NCBI GenBank assembly: GCA_964492495.1 | Contig: CAZBKJ010000001.1 | Location: 17,242-81,241, forward strand | Source: CAZBKJ01 sp964492495 | Lineage (GTDB): Bacteria; Patescibacteriota; Microgenomatia; UBA1400; UBA12028 | Reading direction: 5' to 3' | DNA: 64,000 nt | In this document: positions 41,701-49,408 of the stretch, piece after piece | Layout of the letters: every line of letters begins with the position of its first letter | Numbering within the stretch: position 1 is the first letter of the stretch | Position numbers and translations under genes: made by a program | Notes under the pieces: generated by a model | Databases searched by the model: none | What the model saw: the letters and a program-made list of their open reading frames with translations, nothing else | What the model was told of the DNA's origin: nothing

Positions 41701-43553
41701 CAAAGACATTTTTCTTTTTGGCTTTGCTTGCGAACCTCTCTTCTATTGGGTTCTTTAGTCTTGATAACATTTTTGTGGCTCACTATCTGACTGCACAAGA
41801 AACTGGACAGTATGGAATTCTGGGACTACTTGGCAAAATGATCTTCTTCTCCGGAAGTCTGATTACCGGCTTTATCCTTCCGATTACGGCTTTTCGTGAA
41901 GGAAAAGGGTTGTCATCAGATGCTGTGTTCAAGAAACTGCTTCTTGTTACTGTCGCAATTTCAACCCTCGCCTTCTTGGCTATCGGGGTAGGAATTCCCC
42001 TCATTGCACCATACATGTTTGGGGCGAAGATCAATGCAATCAGGCCGTTCCTGACACTCTATAGTGCAAGTATTCTCCTCTATACAGTTTCTCAGGCAAT
42101 TGTTCAGTTTCATCTAGCAAAGAAGAACTATGTGTTTGCTGTGGCTTCATTTGCGGTCACCTTGATTCAAGGGCTTTTACTCGCGCTGTTTCATCGAACT
42201 TTGGGTGAAGTGGTCATCGCCATGTTTGCCACAAGTGTGGTGAATATCGGGGTTTTATTGATTCTTCATGTGTTTTTAGAGCGGGTCACGATCGTACTTT
42301 CAAACATCAGAGATTTCTTTGATCTGCTTTTTGGAAAACTGCGACAGTCTTCTCGTTCGTTTGAAAAGAAAGATACCTATAGAGTTCTCATCTTTAACTG
42401 GAGAGATACAAAACATAAATGGGCAGGTGGAGCAGAGATGTATGTTCATGAAATGGCCAAGAATCTTGTCAAAAAAGGACACAAGGTTACGGTCTTTTGT
42501 GGAAACGATGGGAAGTCAGTTCGAAATGAAGTTGTTGATGGAGTACAGGTGATTCGTCGCGGTGGATTTTATACGGTCTATTTCTGGGCGTTTTTATACT
42601 ATACTCTTCGACTTCGAAACTATGTTGATATTGTTATCGATAGTGAAAATGGAATCCCATTTTTAACTCCATTCTATGTGCGAAAACCAATCTATTTACT
42701 GATTCATCATGTGCATCAGGAAATATTTCGAACGCAACTGCGATTCCCTTTATCTGAAATTGCATTGTTTATCGAAGGTGACCTGATGCCATTCTCGTAC
42801 AAGAGACATTCAGTTATTACGGTTTCAGAGTCCTCAAAAGAAGAAATCATTGATCTGGGTCTTGGAAGTGCAAAGACTATCAAAGTCATCAACCCTGGAA
42901 TCGATCATAGTTTGTTTGGTCGTCAAAAGAAAACAGCCTATCCATCTTTAGTATATGTTGGTAGGCTGAAACCATATAAGAATATTGACACTGCATTGTA
43001 TGCGTTTGCGACTGTTTTGGAAAAGTTCCCGCAGGCAAAGTTCTCTATCGCTGGACTCGGAGAAAGCCTACGTTCCTTGAAAGAACTAGCAAAGAAATTA
43101 GAGATTGAACATGCGGTGACATTCTTGCAAAAAATTGATGACAAAGAAAAAGCACGTTTATTTGCTCGAAGCTGGGTGGCAGTCCAGCCATCAATGATTG
43201 AAGGCTGGGGAATCACAGTCATTGAATCAAACGCATCTGGAACACCTGTCGTTGCTTCCAATGTCAAAGGACTCAAAGATTCCATCAAAGACAAAGAAAC
43301 GGGAGTATTGGTAGAGGTTGCTAATACAAAAGCGTTCGCTACTGCCATCGTTGATCTCTTTTCAAATGAAAAGAAACGAAACCAGATGAGTGAATCCGCA
43401 TTGAACTGGTCGCAAAAATTTACCTGGGAAATAAGCACAAAAGCGTTTGTAACGGAGTTTAATTCTGGAATGCATGTGGAAGCACAATCACGAAAGAAAC
43501 TTTCGTTTGATCGTATGCCTGTGACGGCAAAAATGTATGAAAAAAGTCGATAA
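38736..43553 (+). CDS. Four-module fusion: GT2 + membrane GT2 + Wzx-like flippase + GT4
   Basis: One uninterrupted 1605-residue protein. Module 1 (residues 1-235) is a DPM1-like GT2 with IIPVFNEE, VVDDRSTD and DADLQYPPE. Module 2 (about 270-720) is a processive-type membrane GT2: two helices, then CPLYKEA, FDAEDNPDP, TEDCDLGIRL and QRSRWIKGY, then more helices. Module 3 (about 780-1190) has 10-12 helices like a Wzx/MurJ polysaccharide exporter. Module 4 (about 1214-1590) is a GT4 with FNWRDTKHKWAGGAE, VGRLKPYKN and EGWGITVIESNASG. Charged linkers separate the modules. Adjacent single-function genes for glycan synthesis follow. Each module is convincing; the joint function is inference. Confidence 0.9.
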   Translation: MANLDIIIPVFNEEATIGPLISRIDKILRKEHIPYHIIVVDDRSTDRSLERVKKASQSFPITVLKKKGQQGKAFSILEGIKASTSDYICMIDADLQYPPEAIPALFDLAQISGVAVARRITYGGSVVRRIGSRILAFVLGKLLHGIHCDMQSGLKVFKKEITEFINVDEITPWAFDLPLLHAAKQMGYDIAEVPIDFTERENGDSKLTLLGPTVQIAKGALRLKFTTIHPRVILPDTKESMKGAGFVHKGKRFITHSTLHHSKSALLVITPSQKTVFFIILALFCFGAVFATLFTFKIAVAILSFVYFIDVLFNFFLILRSLQSPPEISSDKNEILALKDKDLPVYSILCPLYKEAHVIPQFVESISNLDWPKSKLEVMLLLEEDDTESIEAVKDMNLPSYIRSVVVPNSQPKTKPKACNYGLSHAKGEYLVIFDAEDNPDPLQLKKAYLGFQKVGPNIRCLQAKLNYYNPTQNVLTRMFTAEYSLWFDVILTGLQSIQTTIPLGGTSNHFRTKDLLELEGWDPFNVTEDCDLGIRLFKHGYKTAIIDSTTLEEANSNVLNWIRQRSRWIKGYMQTYLLHMRDPLDFFSTQGIHALLFQLTVGGKIAFILINPILWVLTILYFTLNAVVGPTIEALYPSIVFYMAVTSLVFGNFMFIYYYMLGAAKREQWWLMKWIYLVPIYWLMVSVAACMALYQLIVKPHYWEKTIHGLHLKKKLENEAKETAKVVTASILAEVETKKPPVQPSESTAYTKKRIQSFGVFSNLLKYRRSFTGIFSKIIKGEYRGGALLVAATMAANVLNMGTNFYMGHALRLTDFALFNTYLSLLNIISIFSSSLGTTVNQRSAHLLGKIGHTRAVNFWRHIKNRVFFVSLILTGLWVICIPMTSSFLSIDSNIPLLLFTPILLLLGINAVNQGYLRGALAFELVAVVTILQPLTRLLSTIIFGELTYGEYAYLSIPTGVVVAALVSHFFARKGESVEIAHKDLKLPKTFFFLALLANLSSIGFFSLDNIFVAHYLTAQETGQYGILGLLGKMIFFSGSLITGFILPITAFREGKGLSSDAVFKKLLLVTVAISTLAFLAIGVGIPLIAPYMFGAKINAIRPFLTLYSASILLYTVSQAIVQFHLAKKNYVFAVASFAVTLIQGLLLALFHRTLGEVVIAMFATSVVNIGVLLILHVFLERVTIVLSNIRDFFDLLFGKLRQSSRSFEKKDTYRVLIFNWRDTKHKWAGGAEMYVHEMAKNLVKKGHKVTVFCGNDGKSVRNEVVDGVQVIRRGGFYTVYFWAFLYYTLRLRNYVDIVIDSENGIPFLTPFYVRKPIYLLIHHVHQEIFRTQLRFPLSEIALFIEGDLMPFSYKRHSVITVSESSKEEIIDLGLGSAKTIKVINPGIDHSLFGRQKKTAYPSLVYVGRLKPYKNIDTALYAFATVLEKFPQAKFSIAGLGESLRSLKELAKKLEIEHAVTFLQKIDDKEKARLFARSWVAVQPSMIEGWGITVIESNASGTPVVASNVKGLKDSIKDKETGVLVEVANTKAFATAIVDLFSNEKKRNQMSESALNWSQKFTWEISTKAFVTEFNSGMHVEAQSRKKLSFDRMPVTAKMYEKSR

Positions 43554-44460
43554 CACAACTGTATTTCCAGCAAAAATACAACACTACACATTGTTTGAAG
43601 TTTTGTCAGACATCAACGAAAAAAGTGCATATCATTTTGCGATCTACACAAACAGATCCGGAAAGAAGTTTTTTTGCAAGCTCTGGACTGGTGAAAAGAA
43701 GGATCAAGATTTTACCTGGATAAGCAATGAAATCGGCGTGTACCAATTCTTTGATTCTACCTACAAAACGCATCAAAAAGAAATCAAAAAAAACTTTCCT
43801 GACATTAAAATTCCAAAAATGTATGTTTCAAGCATAGAAGACTCACTAGCCTATTTCCTTACTGACTTTATTGAAGGTAAACCACTGGAAGGTTTGAGTG
43901 ACGACAAGAAAGCTGTCGTTTTTCAACGAGTGATTCAGTATTTTCATTTCATGAGCTCACTGGCAGTTTCACAGCAAAAAACATTACGAGTTTTTGGAGC
44001 CACACGGTTGTTCTTACTTTTTCACTACTACATCATAAAAGTAGCTTTGAGTTCAAAAATTCATTACAAAAGTTTGCTTCAGATTCTTTGGAAGTTTTAT
44101 GTCGGGTTTTTTGAGCTTATACGAACAAATCATTTGTCGTTTGTACATAGAGATCTGGGATTTGCTGATAACATTATTTTGCAAGGCAAAACGATTGCTA
44201 TTATCGACTTTCAACTTTCAGTGCTTTCCAATCCACTCATGGAGATTGCAAATATCACAATCGCTTTGTGGAATGAAAAGAAACTTCGTACCAAGTTCTT
44301 AAACTCTCGATATGTAAGTAGTTTACTTGATGATGAAGGAAAGAAAAAACAAATGAATGCCTTCTTAGCTCATGCATTTTTAGTATCAACCGCACTGCAG
44401 TTAAATCTCAAGAAGTTTAATGGAACGTATATGATCAAACGATTTTCACCAATCGTGTAG
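43537..44460 (+). CDS. APH/choline-kinase-like small-molecule kinase
   Basis: The C-terminal half has the kinase-fold signatures of the aminoglycoside/choline phosphotransferase superfamily: SFVHRDLGFADNI (catalytic loop, near residue 202-214) and AIIDFQLS (DFG-equivalent Asp, near 222). The N-lobe has the ATP-binding Lys region KKFFCKLW. Inside a glycan operon it more likely phosphorylates a sugar or lipid than an antibiotic. It overlaps the end of the fusion gene by 17 bases. Confidence 0.75.
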   Translation: MKKVDNTTVFPAKIQHYTLFEVLSDINEKSAYHFAIYTNRSGKKFFCKLWTGEKKDQDFTWISNEIGVYQFFDSTYKTHQKEIKKNFPDIKIPKMYVSSIEDSLAYFLTDFIEGKPLEGLSDDKKAVVFQRVIQYFHFMSSLAVSQQKTLRVFGATRLFLLFHYYIIKVALSSKIHYKSLLQILWKFYVGFFELIRTNHLSFVHRDLGFADNIILQGKTIAIIDFQLSVLSNPLMEIANITIALWNEKKLRTKFLNSRYVSSLLDDEGKKKQMNAFLAHAFLVSTALQLNLKKFNGTYMIKRFSPIV

Positions 44461-44472
44461 AACACTCTTCTT

Positions 44473-45393
44473 ATGAAAAAACCTTCAGTGTCTATCGCGA
44501 TTCCAGCATATAACGAAGAAACGATGATTGAGTCGGTTCTTCTGTCGCTTGTGGCGCAAAAAGCGAAAAAAATATCACTGACTGATATTACGATCTATTC
44601 AGACAATAGCACCGATAAAACCCATGCAATTGTTCGAAGTCTTGCAAAGAAATACACGCTTATCAAACTCAAAGCAAGTACACAGAGAATTGGGAAATAC
44701 TACCGAATGGGTCAGATGTTTGCACACTGCACCAGTGATGCTCTTGTGGTTTTGGATGCGGATATTGCGATTGTTCAAGATAATTTTTTGGAAAAGCTAG
44801 TCGAGGTTCTGGTAAAAGATCCCAAAGCCACAATGGTCGCTGCTCATCAGAAGTTGATTCGACCAAAAGATGTGATGGGGAAGATACTGCACACCCATTT
44901 TGTTCTCTGGGATTTTGTACGATGGAGTGTTCTTGACTTCCAAAACGCCAATAATTTTTATGGCTCAGCTACCGCATTTCGTGGTTCATTTGCTCGAAGT
45001 ATCAAGATACCAAAAAACCTCACTGATCCACATCTCTACTTGTACTTACTTGCAGACAAAGTAAAAGGGTTTCGCTATACAATGAACGCTGTTATTTTAC
45101 AACAATCGATCAGTACCTGGAGTGATTTCGAAAAGTTCTTGGACAGACCATTGGGCAAAAAAGATGAGGAGCTAGAAAAAATTACTGGTGTTGATTCAGA
45201 GACAGTTCACCTTATACCTTGGAAATATAAAATCAAGGGAATACTTCGCTGTTTCTTGTGGCAACCGATCTATACTTTTCCGGCTCTTGCCCTCGTGGTG
45301 TATATGAAAATACGTCCCGCGAAGAAAACCTACACATCTTCGCTCTGGAAGATTGTGAAGTCTACCAAAAAACCCATTTCCCATGAAAACTAA
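44473..45393 (+). CDS. Family 2 glycosyltransferase
   Basis: A GT-A fold enzyme: SIAIPAYNEETMI near the start, the TDITIYSDNSTDKT strand, and the DxD motif in VVLDADIAI (near residue 96). The C-terminal hydrophobic segment around ILRCFLWQPIYTFPALALVV (about 260-280) suggests membrane association. It overlaps the following GT4 gene by 11 bases. Sugar specificity is not visible. Confidence 0.88.
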   Translation: MKKPSVSIAIPAYNEETMIESVLLSLVAQKAKKISLTDITIYSDNSTDKTHAIVRSLAKKYTLIKLKASTQRIGKYYRMGQMFAHCTSDALVVLDADIAIVQDNFLEKLVEVLVKDPKATMVAAHQKLIRPKDVMGKILHTHFVLWDFVRWSVLDFQNANNFYGSATAFRGSFARSIKIPKNLTDPHLYLYLLADKVKGFRYTMNAVILQQSISTWSDFEKFLDRPLGKKDEELEKITGVDSETVHLIPWKYKIKGILRCFLWQPIYTFPALALVVYMKIRPAKKTYTSSLWKIVKSTKKPISHEN

Positions 45394-46492
45394 CAAGCGC
45401 CTGCGTGTCGTATTCTCTAGTTACGATGATGTTACCAACCCCTATTATGCAGGTGGTGGTGCTCGTGCAATTCATGAAGTTGCAAAAAACATGCGACAAG
45501 ATTTTGATATTCGTGTAATTAGTTGGAATCATAGTGGGAAATCACATGAAAAAATTGACGGAGTTACCTATAGACGAATTGGCTTTTCCTTCATCCCGCC
45601 AAGAGTTGGGATGTTTTTGTTTCAGCTGTTGTTACCGCTGTTTTGTCTAACCCAATCATTTGATGTGTGGATTGAGAGCTTTGGACCTCCATTTACCACG
45701 TCATTCTTACCTTGGTTTACGCGTAAACCTGTGGTTGGTGTAGTTCATATGCTTGCGTCTGCTGAAATTAAAAGAAAATATGGAATCGATCTTTCTTCAC
45801 TCGAAAATCTTGGAATTTCCCAATACTCAAAAATCATAGCGACTCAGCCAGCCATGCAAAAAGAAATTATGAGAATCAATCCTCAAGTTGTCTGCAGTGT
45901 GATTGAAAATGGAGTAAACCTGCCAACTATTTCAAGAAAAGAGAAGAACACAATTCTTTTCCTGGGGCGAATAGAAATGAATCAAAAAGGCATTGACTTG
46001 CTTTTGAAGATATTCTCACTCTTACCTGTGAAGTTTCAACAGCGATACACATTAGCTATTGCGGGTAGTGGCTTGAAAAAAGAAGAAGAGAAACTCAAAA
46101 AAGCGATTGCCGCTGTAAACAAACATGGCTCGATACAGTTTTTAGGAAGGGTAGAAGGAACGAAAAAAGAAACATTGCTTGCAGAGTCTTTATGTATGAT
46201 GATTACATCCAGGTTTGAAACCTACTCGATGGTGGCACTTGAAGCCTTGATTTCTGGATTACCAGTCCTGTGTTTTGATATCCCAGGTTTACAGTGGATG
46301 CCAGAAAATGGAGTGAAAAAAATACCAAGCTTTGATACCAAGAAGTTCTCATCCTCACTTCGACTTCTGCTTGAAGATACGCAGTCACGAAAACGGATGA
46401 GTACAGCTGGAAGAGCATACGCAAAAACTCGTACTTGGGATCATGTCGCTGATGCCTATATCTCGTATATACACAAACAGTTCTCTGTATGA
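45383..46492 (+). CDS. Family 4 glycosyltransferase
   Basis: A GT-B enzyme with an N-terminal acceptor domain (AGGGARAIHEVAKNM) and a C-terminal donor domain: ILFLGRIEMNQKGIDLLLKIF, IAGSGLKKEEEKL and the ExxxxxxxE region FETYSMVALEALISG. Length 369 is usual. Its stop overlaps the PIG-L start by ATGA, so translation is coupled. It resembles the GT4 module of the fusion only at superfamily level. Confidence 0.9.
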   Translation: MKTNKRLRVVFSSYDDVTNPYYAGGGARAIHEVAKNMRQDFDIRVISWNHSGKSHEKIDGVTYRRIGFSFIPPRVGMFLFQLLLPLFCLTQSFDVWIESFGPPFTTSFLPWFTRKPVVGVVHMLASAEIKRKYGIDLSSLENLGISQYSKIIATQPAMQKEIMRINPQVVCSVIENGVNLPTISRKEKNTILFLGRIEMNQKGIDLLLKIFSLLPVKFQQRYTLAIAGSGLKKEEEKLKKAIAAVNKHGSIQFLGRVEGTKKETLLAESLCMMITSRFETYSMVALEALISGLPVLCFDIPGLQWMPENGVKKIPSFDTKKFSSSLRLLLEDTQSRKRMSTAGRAYAKTRTWDHVADAYISYIHKQFSV

Positions 46493-47250
46493 TTTCCAAT
46501 TCACTTGTCACTAAAATCATTGAAAGCAAAAAAGAATGTGTGTTTATTTCACCACATTTTGATGATGTCATCCTTTCATGCGGTGAGCTTTTGCGACAGC
46601 TATCAGGCAAAGTGACGATCACTGTCGTAAACGTCTTTACCAAAGCACATTCAGGTCCGTACACAATCTCGGCAAAGAAGTTTTTGAAAGATTCAGGACA
46701 CACAATGGATGCTGTGAAACTGTATAAGAAGCGTCTTTTGGAAGATACAGATGCTTTTGCTGAGTTTGATGTCAAGGTAGTGAATCTTGGGCTGACGGAT
46801 GCTCTTTTTCGAAAAAAGAAAAATCCATCTATATTCGGAAAAGTGCTTGCTGAGTTTGATCATGTCTACCCTACATACCGATGGCATATGACAGCACTAT
46901 CATCCAAAGATGAGGCACTGACAACCTTAGAAAGCAAATTGCATGCGTACACTGGAGAAGACACCCTAGTGTTTTCTCCTATTGGGATTGGCAGTCATGT
47001 CGACCATCTTGTTGTGAAAAAAGTATGCGAAAAGTTGTTCCCGCATATCGTTTTTTATGAAGATTTTCCATACAACGTGCGAATTGGTCAAACAAAACAG
47101 CAAACGTCACTCAAAGAACGATTTGAAGTCGTTCCCACAATGGAGCAGAAAACCAAAGATATTCAAAAATACGCTTCACAATATGTTGGCCTTTTTGAAG
47201 GAAAAAGCGTACCTCTACACACTGAAGTGTATTTTTCAAAAGCACTATGA
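46489..47250 (+). CDS. PIG-L/LmbE family N-acetylglucosamine deacetylase
   Basis: Zinc hydrolases of this family remove acetyl groups from GlcNAc-containing lipids and glycosides. The zinc motif PHFDD is near residue 21-25 in FISPHFDDVILSCG, and the second His motif SHVDHLVV is near residue 165. Length 253 is typical. In this operon a deacetylase followed by two acyl/aminoacyl-transferase-like genes suggests that an amino sugar is uncovered and re-decorated. Coupled by ATGA to the genes on both sides. Confidence 0.88.
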   Translation: MISNSLVTKIIESKKECVFISPHFDDVILSCGELLRQLSGKVTITVVNVFTKAHSGPYTISAKKFLKDSGHTMDAVKLYKKRLLEDTDAFAEFDVKVVNLGLTDALFRKKKNPSIFGKVLAEFDHVYPTYRWHMTALSSKDEALTTLESKLHAYTGEDTLVFSPIGIGSHVDHLVVKKVCEKLFPHIVFYEDFPYNVRIGQTKQQTSLKERFEVVPTMEQKTKDIQKYASQYVGLFEGKSVPLHTEVYFSKAL

Positions 47251-48311
47251 TCACAACAAAAAAATTTACCACACTCGATGAATCATTTCTCTCCGAATGG
47301 TTAGAACTCTGGAAGAATTCGTCAGAGAAAAATTTTGTGAACTCACCTGCGTGGATCGCTGCGATCAAAGAAGCATTTGGATTTACAGAGAATGTGTTTA
47401 TAGGGGTGTATAAAAACTCAGAACTGGTAGGGGCTGCTGGCTTTGTAAAAGAGAAAAGATTTGGACTTTCGTGCTACACCGTTCCTCCTGGTGATTTCGT
47501 CTCAGGCGTACCACTACTTCTAGACTCGAGCGACTTTGCTGTGGTACGTGCATTTGTAAGGGAGTTTGTACAACTTGGCACTGTATTTTTTGACAATGTT
47601 CCAGAATCCTTTGTATCCGTACTTCAAAAAGAGACAACAAAGATTCTGGCTGTGCCTTTTAGTATCAATTTGTTCCTTCGATTTGAAGCTGATGAGAAGG
47701 GAAAAGTAATCATCACCAAACGAAAAAGGCTTCTTCGGGAGTCAAAGCCAATCGAAGATAAAATTCGGTTTGAGTCCTTTGAAGGAAACAATGAAGAGCT
47801 TTTGCAAATTGCTTTCGACATTGATCGTAAAAGCACAAAACACAGTAAAGGCTACGATGCATTTGCTGATAAAACTATCCAGAAATTTTATCGCTCTCTT
47901 GCGAGCTATTTTGGTTCGTACCTGCGACTAAACTTCTTGTATATCGATAGCGTACCGGTAGTCTATGAGATGGGATTTTTGATTGGGGATACGTACTACG
48001 GTAGTCAAATTGCATTTGATGAAAAATACAGAGAGTTCTCACCGGGTAAAGCATTTGAAGTGAAGCTCATTGAATGGCTCTTTGCAAATGAAGTGAAAAA
48101 GATTGATTACGGTTCAGGAGATAACTTTATTAAACGCACACTGTGTACTGAGCACAACCAACTGTATAAAGTCGTTGTATCTGCAAACATTTTTGTGAGG
48201 CTGTATATAGGTTTGTTATATTTTTCTAAAGATCGTGTCTTTACATTTCTGACAAATAATCCACGACTGTACTCACTGTATCGTTCTATCCGAAAAAGCA
48301 TTGGACTATGA
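47247..48311 (+). CDS. GNAT/FemAB-like transferase, tandem copy 1
   Basis: The protein is a double-GNAT or FemAB-like transferase of the type called Acetyltransf_6 or BioF2-like. Visible features are the entry W.ELWKNSSEKNFVNSPAW, the segment YGSQIAFDEKYREFSPGKAFEVKL and KKIDYGSGDNFIKRTL, a typical acyl-CoA-site neighbourhood in this group. It probably N-acylates or aminoacylates a sugar. It is a paralogue of the next gene and sits after a PIG-L deacetylase that could make its substrate. Start overlaps by ATGA. Confidence 0.78.
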   Translation: MITTKKFTTLDESFLSEWLELWKNSSEKNFVNSPAWIAAIKEAFGFTENVFIGVYKNSELVGAAGFVKEKRFGLSCYTVPPGDFVSGVPLLLDSSDFAVVRAFVREFVQLGTVFFDNVPESFVSVLQKETTKILAVPFSINLFLRFEADEKGKVIITKRKRLLRESKPIEDKIRFESFEGNNEELLQIAFDIDRKSTKHSKGYDAFADKTIQKFYRSLASYFGSYLRLNFLYIDSVPVVYEMGFLIGDTYYGSQIAFDEKYREFSPGKAFEVKLIEWLFANEVKKIDYGSGDNFIKRTLCTEHNQLYKVVVSANIFVRLYIGLLYFSKDRVFTFLTNNPRLYSLYRSIRKSIGL

Positions 48312-49408
48312 ACAGATACACCATACAAATATTCCAGCAGGTTGACGATCAATTGAAAAAATCTTGGAGAGAATTGTGGGAAACAAGTAGTAACGGAAAT
48401 GTCTTTAATTCGTACGAGTGGTTTGAGATGAGTCTTCAATCACTTTCGTTTACTCGCTATGAAATTGTCGCCTGTTTTGAAGGAAAGAAGCTCGTAGCAG
48501 TATTCCCGCTCACACCATCCAAATGCTTTGGAATACCAGTATGGGTACCAGTCGGACATGAGTTTATTGTCGATACAACACTGCTACTTCAAGATTATTC
48601 AAAAGAGTTGGTTTCTTTCTTTTTTTCTCAGGTTTTGAGAAATAGGAATGTGTACATAACAACGCTCGATGAACGGATCGTGTCGCTTCTTTCGGAGATC
48701 GATTCAAAGCTCTTTTTCTCGCTTATTTCTGTGAATCCATACATTGATTTTGGTAAAGATCCACTTCGATATGTCTCAGGTTCAAATAAAAAAACGATGC
48801 GTAAAGTTATCAAAAATATGGGGTCTGACCTCGAGTTTGTCGAGTGTGTCACTCAAGAAGAGAAGGAAGAAGGATTTGCCAAAATGGTTGAAATTGAGCA
48901 AAAGAGCAGTAAAAAACAGCAGTCTAAGGATATCTTCGCCAAAGCTGAAAATGTCAATTTTTACTCGAATATAGTAAAATACAGTGGTAGGTTCGTGAGA
49001 ATCTTTTTTTTACTGTATCAAGGAAAGCCAATTGTCTATGCCTTTATCCTTGCTCATAAAGCAAAGGCAATTGGATACCAAACATCGTATTTGTCTGAGT
49101 ATAGGAAACTATCCCCAGGAAAAATGATGTTTTCGTATCTCTTTTCTGCGCTACAAAAGGATGGAATCGATGTGTTGGATTTAGGTGGGGGAGTGAGCTC
49201 GTATAAACAAGAGTTTACACCACTCTATTTTTTTCAATACAATTTGTATTACTCAAACAATATCGCATACATGCTGTGGTGGAAAGGAATAAATACTTTG
49301 CGAAGACTCAAGCAAATATTTTTTCCTTTGAAGTATACAAGAGATCATGAATTTTTATTTTTACCGTTTTTACAAACGGACAGTAAAAAACAGTTATGTT
49401 TAGTCTAA
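48308..49408 (+). CDS. GNAT/FemAB-like transferase, tandem copy 2
   Basis: A 366-residue paralogue of the previous gene with the same layout: LWETSSNGNVFNSYEWFEM at the start, YLSEYRKLSPGKMMFSYL in the second domain, and DVLDLGGGVSSYKQEFTP near the end. Similarity is obvious but moderate, so the two may have different acceptors or act in sequence. ATGA overlap with copy 1; 13-base overlap with the next gene. Confidence 0.78.
   Translation: MNRYTIQIFQQVDDQLKKSWRELWETSSNGNVFNSYEWFEMSLQSLSFTRYEIVACFEGKKLVAVFPLTPSKCFGIPVWVPVGHEFIVDTTLLLQDYSKELVSFFFSQVLRNRNVYITTLDERIVSLLSEIDSKLFFSLISVNPYIDFGKDPLRYVSGSNKKTMRKVIKNMGSDLEFVECVTQEEKEEGFAKMVEIEQKSSKKQQSKDIFAKAENVNFYSNIVKYSGRFVRIFFLLYQGKPIVYAFILAHKAKAIGYQTSYLSEYRKLSPGKMMFSYLFSALQKDGIDVLDLGGGVSSYKQEFTPLYFFQYNLYYSNNIAYMLWWKGINTLRRLKQIFFPLKYTRDHEFLFLPFLQTDSKKQLCLV

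Noticed and set aside
43537..44460. Aminoglycoside resistance gene
   Set aside because: The kinase motifs are shared by a large superfamily, and the operon context points to a sugar or lipid substrate.
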